Assembly: GCA_023014365.1 (NCBI GenBank) | Contig: JAEBUN010000025.1 | Span: forward strand, 620,001-684,000 | Length of the DNA stretch: 64,000 bases | Origin: Lepiota brunneoincarnata | Lineage: Eukaryota > Basidiomycota > Agaricomycetes > Agaricales > Agaricaceae | Direction of reading: 5' to 3' | Shown here: positions 45,830 through 56,780 of the stretch, piece after piece | How positions within the stretch are numbered: the first letter of the stretch is position 1 | Layout: each line of letters starts with the position of its first letter | Made by a program: the position numbers and the translations under genes | Notes under the pieces: model-generated | Seen by the model: only the letters and a program-made list of their open reading frames with translations | Database searches by the model: none | What the model was told of the DNA's origin: nothing

Positions 45830-45945
45830 GGACGTTTTGGGTGACTTTACAGTCTTTGCTTGAACCTTTTTCTGCTTCGCAGGTGAAAGGCGGGCCAGTG
45901 TCCAAGTCTTTTGGTGTTTGTCTCATGAAATTCAACTGAAAACCC

Positions 45946-45963
45946 CCCTCGCGGTGGGCTCCA
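45946..45963 (-). other. tRNA primer-binding site of the minus-strand Ty3 element
   Basis: Two bases after the LTR end, the minus strand reads TGGAGCCCACCGCGAGGG. It begins with TGG, the complement of a tRNA CCA end. The printed plus strand looks like a tRNA 3' end (GGTGGGC acceptor, U73, CCA). The tRNA identity was not resolved. Confidence 0.75.
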
Positions 45964-45965
45964 GA

Positions 45966-47265
45966 TGAAAAGGTGGAAACGTTCATGGGTTTTAATATAG
46001 ATAAATGGCTTGTTCTCACTAAGCTTAGTCGAAATTTGATAAGCTTAAGTTAATACAAGTAGTATGAGATAGATAATGAACAGTTTCGTCTTTTAGGGTG
46101 TTCTGGGGGTGCGTTCTGACAGCAAAATTCAAGAGAATAGTGTTTTTAGAGGTTAACAAACAGCTGTTGAAGTTATCTTAGCCATACGGTGCAACAGTGA
46201 AAGGACAATCCCTGTCAATTCAAAGCGTGGGGTCTCTAGTCTCTGGTCTCTGGTCTCTGAACTCTGTTCTCTGTCTCTGTCTCTGTCTCTAGCACTCTGG
46301 AACTCTAAACTCTGTTCTCTGTTCTCTGTCTCTGTCTCTGGGTTGGTTGACGACCGAAGAAATCACACTTAACGACGCACACTAAGTAGTCCTCTGAAAC
46401 TGTTCTTAATCACAGCTCGCAGACTTGTGTGTGGAAGCGGGGGTGAGACCTCTTGCTTCTCCACGAACAAGTGCGACTGTATTTATATTGTTTAGATACA
46501 TGCGAGAGATAGTAAATATGAAATAGAAAACAATAAGCTTAATTGTTACAGGTACTGCAGAATATTTTGGAAGGTTCGGCAGCATTTCTACCTTGCCCTG
46601 GGTTATGGGTTTTTCTCTGATTGATGAATGGCAATCCAGCCAGACGTGTTCCATGCTCGTCTGCATTATTCTGCATCCATGCGAGCGCGTTAAGCCTTCG
46701 GATCAATTATGATCGGAATGTATGGTGTATGGACAATCCCTTGATCCGTTGTAATTAATCTCAGTCAGGCAATATGCCAAGGTGCCAGGACCCACAAAGC
46801 ACTTGTTAATTATGAGTCTTTGATATGTCTAGGGTTTTGGGCATTGGGTGTCACCTCCTGAACGTTGGACATTCCGTTCCGTGGTCTGGTCATCATTATT
46901 GGGCTCGCTATGGGTGTAATACCCCTGCGACAGCCGCTATGTACATTCTTTAGGTTCCAACAAATCCGAGTTCATCAGAAAACTGCTTGTAAGGTCCCTG
47001 GATGCGACCGGAGTATACTCAATAGGCTATGTAGAGTCCGGAATCCCTCTGGAGAGCATTCTGATAGCTTGGTTCACTAAGCTTAGTGATACTAAGCTGG
47101 TTTGAACACTTCCGAGGCTCGAATAGCCTCAGTTTGGTCGAACTGGCTACTACGGGACATAGTACCAATCCTCTATAGGGTTTTTTAATGATATAGCCAA
47201 TGATTCTATGTAGAGAATCATTCCGGAGTACGGAATTCATGTATAGGCATGAAATCGGCATATCA
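45966..47265 (-). repeat. LTR copy C (5' LTR of the minus-strand Ty3 element)
   Basis: 1300 bp, printed TGAAAAGG...ATATCA. It adjoins the primer site and gag on its left. At many variable sites it agrees with solo LTR D (54648) and not with LTR B (20049). Confidence 0.92.
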
Positions 47266-47968
47266 GCAATGATGGAGATTCCTGAGTACAGGTTCCACGA
47301 TCTGATGACACAGCAGTGGCAAGGGCACGTGATGCATTCGAGTTCTAGGGTGATTATTCAGTAGGCGATGAGGGTGGTGGTGGAGGTGAAGATGAAAATG
47401 AGTAGGTAGGCCAGGTCTTCTGGTGGGGAGAGGTTGAGGGACGTAGCAATGGCTACACAGAGGGGCAGTTTTCTTTCGTACATCGTTTTGAACAACCAGG
47501 GTACCTTGACACATTCAGTATGTCGGCAGAGCAGAGCAGGGTAGAGGGCGAGCAAGAGATAAGCAGCAGAGTATCTTAGTGTTTTGTTACCTGGGTTAGG
47601 GGTTCGCTCTTGAGTAGCACGGAGTTTGACACAGGATGTCTATACAGACTTGGTCCTGTCCTACTAAGCATGACTTGGAGACGACATAGCACTATAGTCC
47701 AGCCGGTTTTAAGGGCAAAGAGATATAGGAGGCAAGAATGTATAACACTAAGATAAGGATACAAGGTAATGTACTGTATCCTTATATACTTCTAAGTGTG
47801 GCTATATCTTTACTATAATGGTCCGGACCAGAGTAACTATGAGTCAGAGATAAGGAACGTGAGACATAAACTAAGAATAGTCCTTCTGATGTACACTACT
47901 GATGGTTTCATAGTGACATGGGAATATAAACTAAAAATAACTGTCCTTCTGATAAGACTTCTGATAAC
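47266..47968. other. gene-free spacer
   Basis: No supported gene. There is an 11-bp inverted repeat at 47753-47763 and 47775-47785 (ATAAGGATACA / TGTATCCTTAT), and short repeated segments (CCTTCTGAT) near 47880-47960, next to the truncated chromovirus. Confidence 0.45.
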
Positions 47969-50360
47969 ACCAAGAAGCTCAAGCTGCACATGAACAGGCC
48001 AGACTAAAAATGGCTGCAAGATATAACCAGCCAGAGATCAATCTAAAAGTTGGACAGAAGGTTTGGCTAGACAACCACAACCTCCCAATTCAGTACACCT
48101 CAAAGAAACTGGCCCAACACTGAGAAGGTTCCTTCACCATAACAAGAAAACTTGGACCTGTTACCTACAAGCTAAAATTACCCATCAAATGGAAGATCCA
48201 CAACAAGTTTCATACAAGCCTCCTAATGCCTGCAGAAGAGAACAACACACATGGGGAATACAACACAGCCCCACCACCCGACCTTGTAAATGGAGAAGAA
48301 GAATATGAGGTCGAGTCAATACTGCACCACAGAAGAATCCAGAATAAGTATCAATTCTTAGTCAGATGGAAAGGATACCTTCCCACCGAGGACTCCTGGG
48401 AGCCAGAAGCAAACCTGGAGAATGCTAAGGAAGTAATTGAAGAATATAAAAGGGCCCACAAACTAGACAACCCCACCAATGACCCAACTACCCAACACTC
48501 AAGCAACCACTCCAGACCTCCCAAAGCCAGACAACAATGGATGTCTTCTCATCCAGGAAAGAATCATATCCCTGGCAAACTGCATCACAGGAAATAGCCA
48601 ACCTGGCCCTGCCACCAATACTGTTGACAGCCAACCAGACAGGACCAACAGTCCTTATATCATCCAGCATACCTTCCTTCCCTCCAATCAACCCAAAATA
48701 CGATCCATCCTTTTACATGAAGTTCCCTTTCATATTACCGGAACCCATCTTAAACGCAGTCCAGCAATGGTACCCCTGGTCAACACTTGCTGGAAGACAT
48801 TTACTGCTCTTCTGTATTACAAGCGCCTCATCTATGACCAAACAATAGAATTCCAAGAATTATGTGCCACTATTCTTTCTAGTGCAACAGAGGAACAGGA
48901 CCACACTACCATTTCTGCTATGCTATCAACCACTCTCACCAAATTCCCATTCAAGAGTCTGATCCCAAGCCCGAGCAATGGAAGCAGAAGTCAGGACCGC
49001 CCTGTCCTACCTATCAGGACCACCACCCAATCTTCTGACCCTCCCATGGTGGATACAAGTAACCAGCCACCAAATGCTGTACAAGTTATATCTACTTCTA
49101 ATGACACCCCCACCAGGACTACCACCACTCACTTACCCACCACCAGAACTTGCTGCAATTGCTGCCATCGATTTGGCTATATCAAAGCAGGATGCCTGTG
49201 CTACCAATGTTGATATTGCTGAAAGATTGCCCCTGGCCATTACGAGAAGCACTGCAAAAGAAACCCTTACCAACATCAACCTGCAAGTATGGTACCTGGC
49301 TTGTATTGCCACCCATGAGGAATACCAAGCAGAGCTTGATCCCTCACACACAAAACCACAAACAACAATATTTAACACATTGTTGCAAATGCCAAGCAGC
49401 GCCCCACCTCAGCCAGACCCCTCTGCACCCAAATTCAAGATGCCCCCGTCATCATTCCGGCCACCAATGCCACCACCACACCTGCTGGCTGAAGCCACCA
49501 ACTTCCTGAATTGGTCCTTCAACACACCCATCACCACTCACTCCAGAGAACCCCTTGTCATCAACCTCACCCAAGACCTGCTGTCCCTAGGCCACTAAGC
49601 TACTGAAGTGACTCTCCAGAACCCAACCCCTATTACAACTGGGACCCCATTGCCAAATCAAACATCATAGGAGAGCCTGTCGCATTATACTGAGGATATG
49701 TCTGATGAGGACATCAGACCTTATGAAGGGGATAATGTTATAAACAGTCCAGACAGAGAGGAGCTAGAGCAAGTATTCGACTTCACAAGATGGGTACAGG
49801 AGACCACAGACCAGCTACAAGCACAGGAATACAAAGACGAAGAAGGGGAATACTATAATGCCATGCAGGACCTGGTAAGAGACACAGGAATGGAGATAAC
49901 CTTGGAGGATATTCTGGAATACCCCAAGGATGAAGGAGATAGTTATGGATCAACCAATCTGACCTCCGGCACGGATGGAAGCACCGAGAGAATGGAGAGC
50001 AAGAATGGAGAAGGATCCATGGAGATAGGATTGGGAGAAGAGGATTATGAGTCAGAGGAAAGTGATGGAACATTGCACAGCAGTGGAATGGAGAATGAGG
50101 ACAGTGACTCATTGTAAGATATAAATAACAGTAGGATGCCATCAGCTAGGATGTGCATCATGGTCAAGACTGTGCAGGACAAGTAGGATAGCCCAATAAC
50201 CTATAACAAGTATATGATATCTCATAGGTATATAAATGCTTGTAAAAGTAGAGATTAAAGCCTCAAGCTTTAATCTTGTTAACAGCAGTCATTAACCTCT
50301 CTCTGCCTTAACTTGGCATGTTCCCTCATTATCTCATTGAGCGCGATCCACTAAGCTCTA
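47969..50360 (+). mobile_element. truncated, decayed chromovirus copy
   Basis: It aligns with 28591 to about 30970 of the intact chromovirus. It begins in the integrase after the catalytic core and keeps the chromodomain (48300-48450), relics of ORF3a (open 48479-49213, then stop) and ORF3b (48978-49598 and 49698-50117), and a 3' LTR from 49736 that stops abruptly at about 50360. Most differences are C-to-T or G-to-A at CpG sites of the younger copy. Both ends are truncated and no target duplication can be given. Confidence 0.9.
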
Positions 50361-51390
50361 CCACATAGTCAACCTACATTGTATTGAGCGAGTGGGACCA
50401 GCGAACGCATACACTGTATCGAGTGAATGGGAGCCAGCAGGCCCACTGGCTCTGCTACCTCACCATAAATCTTCATGCCCGGGTCTTATCCCATGGTCAA
50501 AGAGGTCCTAAGAGGTCAGGATCATGGGTACTAGAAATTCCGGGTTAGGGAGTGGAAAGCAGCAATCTGGGAGGGGTGGGCCGGCACAACCTAGATATAA
50601 CTGTCCTTCCATATTAGAATGTATGTGGAAAAGTGACAAGTATGATACATTTGCGAATGCCAGAAATATTGACAAATTGAATGTCGGATGTGATACATGT
50701 GCCAGACAATGGGGTGGCAAACAGCAGCATGGGTACTACAATGGTCCATATGATGGCACACCACCAGCCATACATTCTGCGAGACATAACTTGTGCTGAG
50801 GCCAGCTGGCAGTCGGCTGGCATTGTTTCAAGAATTGCCAGGATGTAAGTTGGCAAAATGTCAAGGGCAAAAGCCGATGCAACGTGCTGGGCAGGAGGCT
50901 AATGCTGGATGTGATAAATGTGCCAGAGGATGGGTTGGCAAAGGGCAGGAGGAATACCAGACCAAGGTCCATGGGGTCAAAGTGAAAAACATACATTGTG
51001 AGGAATGTTGGCTGTGCCGGGGCTGGCTGTGGTACACCAGTATTGAGTGAGGTTGTAGTGCTAGAATAGTGTAGTAGGTGCCTAGCGATCAACTGACATG
51101 GATAGTGAACATGTTTGGAATGTAAAGTTGATGAAGCCGAAATGAGTGGCACACATATTGCCGGTGTACCAGTCGTATAATTAATACATGGGCCGAATGC
51201 AGGGCCAACACTAAAACTGCCATAAAATGTGCCGAATGTATATGACACAGGATTCAATGAGCAGCAGGAAGGCTGCATGATAGCAAATAATCTGGAGTGG
51301 GAAAGAACAATATTACAATTTTAATATTTAACATAAGTAATTATGTTACTAGAGCTCAACATTGAGAGTGGGGAAGACCGCATGATGGAA
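50361..51390. other. no supported gene
   Basis: Open frames on both strands (plus 50524-50799 and 50793-51050, minus 50736-51278) lack recognised domains. A related segment (TGTGATA-ATGTGCCAGA--ATGGG) occurs twice, near 50689 and 50910, so this is repeated relic DNA. Confidence 0.45.
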
Positions 51391-52196
51391 TTATTGCCCA
51401 TTGTCAATATTTGAGATTTTCTGGGCGATATCTTCTTCAATGAGTTCATCGGCATGCTGGCGTAAGCTTAACAATCTTTTGTAGGCTTGGTCCTGGACAG
51501 TGAGCCGTTGCAGCTCTGAATGGTACAGCCTGTGTGCCGCATCCTTGTAACTCAGGCCGAGATGGTGTTGGAGGGCTTTGACTTCGGCATGCCTGGCAAA
51601 GAGCTCATGCTCCGAGAGGCTCTGGTGACACAGACATCAGGCAGGTAAGGGTCCTGAAGAAGTTTGGTAGGGGCTAGCGGCTTACCGGCACTGCCGGAGC
51701 CATTATGTTGCTGCGGCCTATTAGTCCATATAGTAGATCCTCTTTTGAAACCGGCTAACATAAAAACATTTAGCAAGATGAAAGCCAGATTGCTGGCAAG
51801 GGGGATGTTGCTATTGGGAAGGTGTCGGTGGGGTAGCATTCAGCAATTCGGTCAGGGCCAGCAACATTGGGCCCCTTTGTGGCAACGCATGGCCAGCAGC
51901 CATGCAGGCATTTTCGGCAGGAGCGCATGCATTGCCACCTAATTGGCACAATGAAGGTGCAGTGACAGACGTGCAATACAATGTATGTAGTGGGTCTTAA
52001 TGGAACAATAACATACCGTTGGTTTAATGTCCCAAAGGCCGAATAGTTCTTGCATCTCAACATTTTTGTGAGCAAGCTCAGCAGCATTAGTCATATAGCT
52101 GGGAACAAGAATATCTTGCATATTATTGTTTGCTGGATGTTTGGATGGCGATAGAGTGTCAAGTTGTTTGGTATTGACAGGTGGGAAAGGATTCAT
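51391..52196 (-). CDS. hypothetical gene of the KDZ locus, multi-exon, model incomplete
   Basis: The last exon, about 51629-51391 to TAA, encodes a helical segment (SLSEHELFARHAEVKALQHH, then YKDAAHRLYHSELQRL, ending IDNGQ). It is preceded by a CACCAG acceptor. The first exon, 52196-52017, encodes a Pro/Lys/Thr segment and a helical end (NAAELAHKNVEMQELFGLWD), followed by a GTATGT donor and an intron ending in ATTAG near 51939. The middle exons could not be phased without a stop, so there may be damage or further introns. A single TAAGCTTA sits at 51463. No family was recognised. It points away from the small gene at 52460. Confidence 0.5.
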
Positions 52197-52459
52197 GAGA
52201 GATGGCCGAGCGGAATGCCTCAGACAAAACAAGAGATATTGTTGTAGTGATTGGAATTGCAGCTATATCTGTATAAAATAAGGCAATTTTATGGAAGTTG
52301 GTGATTAGTAAGCATTGCGTTTTGGACTGATCACATGTCTGGGGTTGGAAATTTTTTCAGGCACATCCAAACAACACATTGTTTCCCTCGCATATTCCTC
52401 AGCCTATCAGAACATTCACGTTGTGTGATCAAACCTTTGTCGTCAAAGCTGTTTTTAAC

Positions 52460-52868
52460 ATGACTACACCCACCGCAAAGGAGATCACATTGGCCTTGGA
52501 AAAGTATGAGAGCAATGTCCGGCAGGCACTGCATAATGGCTGGGTCACAGAAATGATGGAGACATACCTGGAAGAGATGGTATGTAGTTCGTGCTAGAAT
52601 TATGATATTGCATCAATTGGCAAGCCACATACAGCAGAAGACATTCACACATACAAAAAGTAATGAGCCGGCAATTTGTGCCGCTTTCAAAAAACATCGA
52701 TTCCTCCTCAAATTCATTGTTGCCTGGCGTGGCCAAGGCAGCAATCCAACATTTAATATGGATCAGCTAAATGCACTTGAAAAATATGACAAGAAGGTCA
52801 CAAAGAAGAGTGCCGATAAAATGGTGCATGCCAATGAATTGTTTCTTGGCAGCACAGGATTTACTTAG
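52460..52868 (+). CDS. hypothetical two-exon gene, 117 aa
   Basis: Exon 1 52460-52579 and exon 2 52635-52868, with a 55-nt phase-0 intron (GTATGT...ATACAG). The protein begins MTTPTAKEITLALEKYESNV, is Lys- and helix-rich, and contains FKKHRFLLKFIVAWRGQGSN and LEKYDKKVTKKSADKMVHAN. Two similar LEKY-type helical segments are visible. No known domain. The model is clean, with start, intron and stop all consistent. It is followed closely by the Zn2Cys6 gene on the same strand and might be its 5' part if the TAG at 52866 is secondary. Confidence 0.55.
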
Positions 52869-52954
52869 CCACACTTGGAAAAAAGCAGACGGGACAAGTC
52901 AGCGGACATTTGCAGGGACAAGGGGCTACGACCACCTCTGGCCAAGGTGATGCC

Positions 52955-55900
52955 ATGAAGGCAAACTCTGACCAAGTAATATTTCTAGGACCGATCGAGC
53001 CGGCACCAGGAACAAGTGCACAACCAGGCACCAACTTCACCGGCCCGCACAGTGAAGAGCGGGCAATGCAACGTGCTCTGCTGACAACATTCCGGAAACT
53101 TCGGCAGCTGGACGAGTCCGGCATGTCAGAGCACCAAGATTGGAAATGCCTGAAACATTGGTGGCGGGGCGAGCACATTGGGCTGCAGCATCAAGACCTC
53201 CAATTACTGTATTGTCGGCTGACACACTGAGCTCAACATCTGACTCCTACAAGCCGTCAGAATCACCGCCACCCCTTCCGTCAAACAACAAAGGCAAACG
53301 CAGAGCTGTGCTGCGCCACTGGGCCATTACAGATGTGGAAATGGATGGACCACAACAATCAAACAGGCCGCCACAGGCCCAACATAGGCTGGCAGTACCA
53401 CAAGGTAGCCGGCCCTGTCGCATTCCACAGCTGACCGGCCAGCTATTTGACACAGCATGCCGGCAATGTGTCCAAAGCAAGGTTCCATGTCAGATCAATG
53501 CCGGTGGAGGTGCCTGTTGCCACTGCAGGGTCAAAAAGGTCCAATGCACAAATTATGCAGGTGTTAGGCGGGGGGTTAATCGCAAGCAAGTACCAACACC
53601 TCTGCCACAGCGCCCTCTGAAACGGCGAAGGGGAATCAAAGAAGAAGAGGTCACAAAATGGGTCGATGTCAATACCAATGATGACAACCAATTGAATTAG
53701 ACAAATTCAGAGGACGAGACAAAGGCCGCAGCATGTCGGCAGGCTGCCGAGGTTGCGTTGTCAACGGCTGCAGCACAGGCATCAAGGGCCAACACAAAGG
53801 GGAAGGCCAGGGCCATGGAGGAGGCAAGTACCTCGGCACCGGCCGAAGCCATGGCACCCCATGGCAATGGTGCTGACTGCCCGGTGACCAGCCACCCCAT
53901 GCCAAATTTTCAGTGGGGGCCAGAAGATAATGAGGGATATGAAGAGGGTAAGCTATTACTAATCTCATGTGGAATTTATGTTCACTCACTCACAATGTCT
54001 ATTCAAGCCATGGGTTGGGTCCAAGAATGCTTGGATTATTTTGACCAGTGGCTGATCAAACATTTTAGCCATGCCAAGGGCAAACCACTCTTCCAGGCTG
54101 CACGGATTTTCACGATGGAGGAAAGTATGAAGGGCTTTTGCACTAGGCTGGACAAAATCCAAAGCTGGATCATTGCCGGAATGCTGGCACTCTTGCTGGA
54201 CTTAGAAAGTCGGGTTGGGAACTTGGAGAAATTGGTTGAGAGCCTGTCCCAGCAGGTTGGAACATTAGTCACAGGTGTCATGGGTGGCACTGGTATTACT
54301 GATGCTAGTTATGCTGGGGAAACAGGTGGAAATGCAGCCATGGCGATGGATATCAATGCCGGCCCATCAGGTGCAATGCCGGTCGTGCACCCTCCGGCCA
54401 TTAATCCCCCAGCCGCCGCGCCACACTCACTCTCACCAATCGATCTCACCACTGACCATGCAACAACTTTGCCGGCACACCAATGCCCCTCACCCCTGGC
54501 CTTGCCATGGCCACAATCCCAATCACCACCTGCATCGGCCATACTGCCACTGGCAGTACCTCAAGTTGAATTCCATGACCCAACCTGGTCCAATAGGCTA
54601 GGTGATCACACAATATTCTTGACATCGCAATCCGACATACCATGCGCTGAAAAGGTGGAAATGTTTGCGGGTTTTAATATAGATAAATGGCTTGTTCTCA
54701 CTAAGCTTAGTCGAAATTTGATAAGCTTAAGTTAATACAAGTAGTATGAGATAGATAATGAACAGTTTCGTCTTTTAGGGTGTTCTGGGGGTGCGTTCTG
54801 ACAGCAAAATTCAAGAGAATAGTGTTTTTAGAGGTTAACAAACAGCTGTTGAAGTTATCTTAGCCATACGGTGCAACAGTGAAAGGACAATCCCTGTCAA
54901 TTCAAAGCGTGGGGTCTCTAGTCTCTGGTCTCTGGTCTCTGAACTCTGTTCTCTGTCTCTGTCTCTGTCTCTAGCACTCTGGAACTCTAAACTCTGTTCT
55001 CTGTTCTCTGTCTCTGTCTCTGGGTTGGTTGACGACCGAAGAAATCACACTTAACGACGCACACTAAGTAGTCCTCTGAAACTGTTCTTAATCACAGCTC
55101 GCAGACTTGTGTGTGGAAGCGGGGGTGAGACCTCTTGCTTCTCCACGAACAAGTGCGACTGTATTTATATTGTTTAGATACATGCGAGAGATAGTAAATA
55201 TGAAATAGAAAACAATAAGCTTAATTGTTACAGGTACTGCAGAATATTTTGGAAGGTTCGGCAGCATTTCTACCTTGCCCTGGGTTATGGGTTTTTCTCT
55301 GATTGACGAATGGCAATCCAGCCAGACATGTTCCATGCTCGTCTGCATTATTCTGCGTCCACGCAAGCGCGTTAAACCTCTGAATCAATTATGATCGGAA
55401 TGTATGGCATATGTACAATCCCTTGATCCGTTGTAATTAATCTCAGTCAGGCAGTATGCCAAGGTGCCAGGACCCACAAAGCACTTGTTAATTATGAGTC
55501 TTTGATATGTCTAGGGTTTTGGGCATTGGGTGTCACCTCCCGAACGTTGGACGTTCCGTTCCGTGGTCCGGTCATCATTATTGGGCTCGCTATGGGTGTA
55601 ATACCCCTGCGACAGCTGCTATGTACATTCTTTAGGTTCCAATGAATCCGAGTTCATCAGAAAACTGCTCGTAAGGTCCCTTGATGCGACCGGAGTATAC
55701 TCGATAGGCTATGTAAAGTCCGGAATCCCTCCGGAGAGTGTTCTGATAGCTTGGTTCACTAAGCTTAGTGATAATGAGCTGGTTTGAACACTTCCAAGGC
55801 TCGAATATCCTCAGTTTGGTCGAACTGGCTACTACGGGACATAGTACCAATCCTCTATAGGGTTTTTTAATGATATAGCCAATGATTCTATGTAGAGAAT

Positions 55901-56627
55901 CGTTCCGGAGTACGGAATTCATGTATAGGCGTGAAATCGGCGTATCAGCGCCAATGAGAAGCCAGCAATGAATGATGCCTTACCACCATTAAGGCCGGCC
56001 TCGCCAGTGTCTGCCTTGGCAGCATCCCCCATTGCCACTACAGATGACAATATGCCAGCAAATTTTGTTGGGAGTTTGCCGAGATCGTCCTCAATGCCGG
56101 CAACCGCCTTTCAACTGGCAAGTCCTTCATCCCCAGCACCAGTGGCAACTTTGGCTGTTCCACCCACCATGTCTCCACCACCACTCCCCCCCCTCCCAGC
56201 AAACATCACTGCACCATCATCACCCAATGCCACCATATCACATTTCCCACTTGCTGGCCACCCATCCAGTGCCGATGTCTCTCTTCCCCCTCCTGTTCCC
56301 AGTGCCATGACCCCAGGGGTGCAATTAATTGCCCCTACCCTGGCACATTCCCAAGAGAATGTTATCATCCATCAAGCCACATCGTTGGAGCTGCATACTG
56401 GCACTCTCTCACGTCCTCGGACTCACTCACAGTCGCAAGCTGACCGTGATCATGGAAATATCGATTCAGCCAATTCCCCAGCATCCCTCCAACCCCTGAG
56501 ACGCAGTCCACGCTTAAGTAGCTCACCGGTGCCATCATTGGACACAAGTGTAGATACCCCACATCTCAAAAAACGCAAGGCATCTGGCAGCAATGACGAC
56601 CGGGTGCAACAAAAAGCTAGATCTTGA
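52955..56627 (+). pseudogene. Zn2Cys6 coiled-coil protein of the KDZ locus, split by solo LTR
   Basis: A first frame runs from ATG 52955 to about 53140, and then the main frame continues one base away (frameshift or missed intron). The main frame has a CX2CX6CX8CX2CX6C cluster (CRQC ... CCHC ... VQC, 53450-53550), the same GAL4-type spacing as cargo gene A, followed by basic PLKRRRG. A TAG at 53698-53700 interrupts it in frame. Then come an Ala/Ser region, an optional 60-nt intron (GTAAGC...TTCAAG), and a helical heptad segment (LDLESRVGNLEKLVESLSQQVG) that could dimerise. A Pro/Ser-rich tail is interrupted at 54647 by solo LTR D. Removing the LTR and one GCGC copy joins the tail in frame, and it ends with a basic LKKRKASGSN before TGA 56625-56627. 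The layout (zinc cluster, coiled coil, long tail) resembles a transcription regulator; the target is unknown. Confidence 0.75.
54648..55947 (-). mobile_element. solo LTR (copy D) in the Zn2Cys6 gene
   Basis: 1300 bp, TGAAAAGG...GTATCA, flanked by GCGC at 54644-54647 and GCGC at 55948-55951. No internal sequence remains. The gene's reading frame continues on the other side, so this is a clean insertion followed by LTR-LTR recombination. Four TAAGCTTA sites are present. Confidence 0.95.
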
Positions 56628-56780
56628 GATCTAGCTATCACATTGTATTTATCAGCTATTATTGTGTATCTTTCTTGGGATTTTTGATTTTTTGGACTTA
56701 ATTTTCCAAATATATTGCTTTGTCTTCCCTCAGTTGCCAGCTAGCCAAGTTACTTTACAACTGATATACCCTCCCCATTA

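Larger units (their letters stand above)
20049..47265 (-). mobile_element. Ty3-type retrotransposon with antisense cargo genes, with two nested insertions
   Basis: Read on the minus strand the order is LTR (45966-47265), tRNA primer site (45946-45963), gag, protease, RT, RNase H, integrase with GPY/F-like end (to 34047), then about 4 kb carrying two plus-strand spliced genes, then a polypurine tract and an LTR (20049-21348). Inside it sit a copia element (34861-39874) and a plus-strand chromovirus (22814-31057); removing each, with one copy of its target duplication, restores continuous reading. Net length is about 13.9 kb. The outer flanks, CCGG at 20045-20048 and GCAA at 47266-47269, do not match, and LTR 45966-47265 is closer to the solo LTR at 54648 than to its presumed partner. 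The interval may therefore be a recombinant of two family members and not one clean insertion. Confidence 0.75.

Noticed and set aside
45946..45963. a tRNA gene
   Set aside because: Only the 3'-end-like 18 bases are present; position next to an LTR shows it is a primer-binding site.
20049..47265. reading the B-C pair as a simple single insertion
   Set aside because: Outer flanks do not match and C is closer to D than to B, so a recombinant is at least as likely; kept as a composite call.
50736..51278. 180-residue minus-strand frame
   Set aside because: No recognisable domain, lies in DNA with internal repeats, and overlaps plus-strand frames equally plausible.
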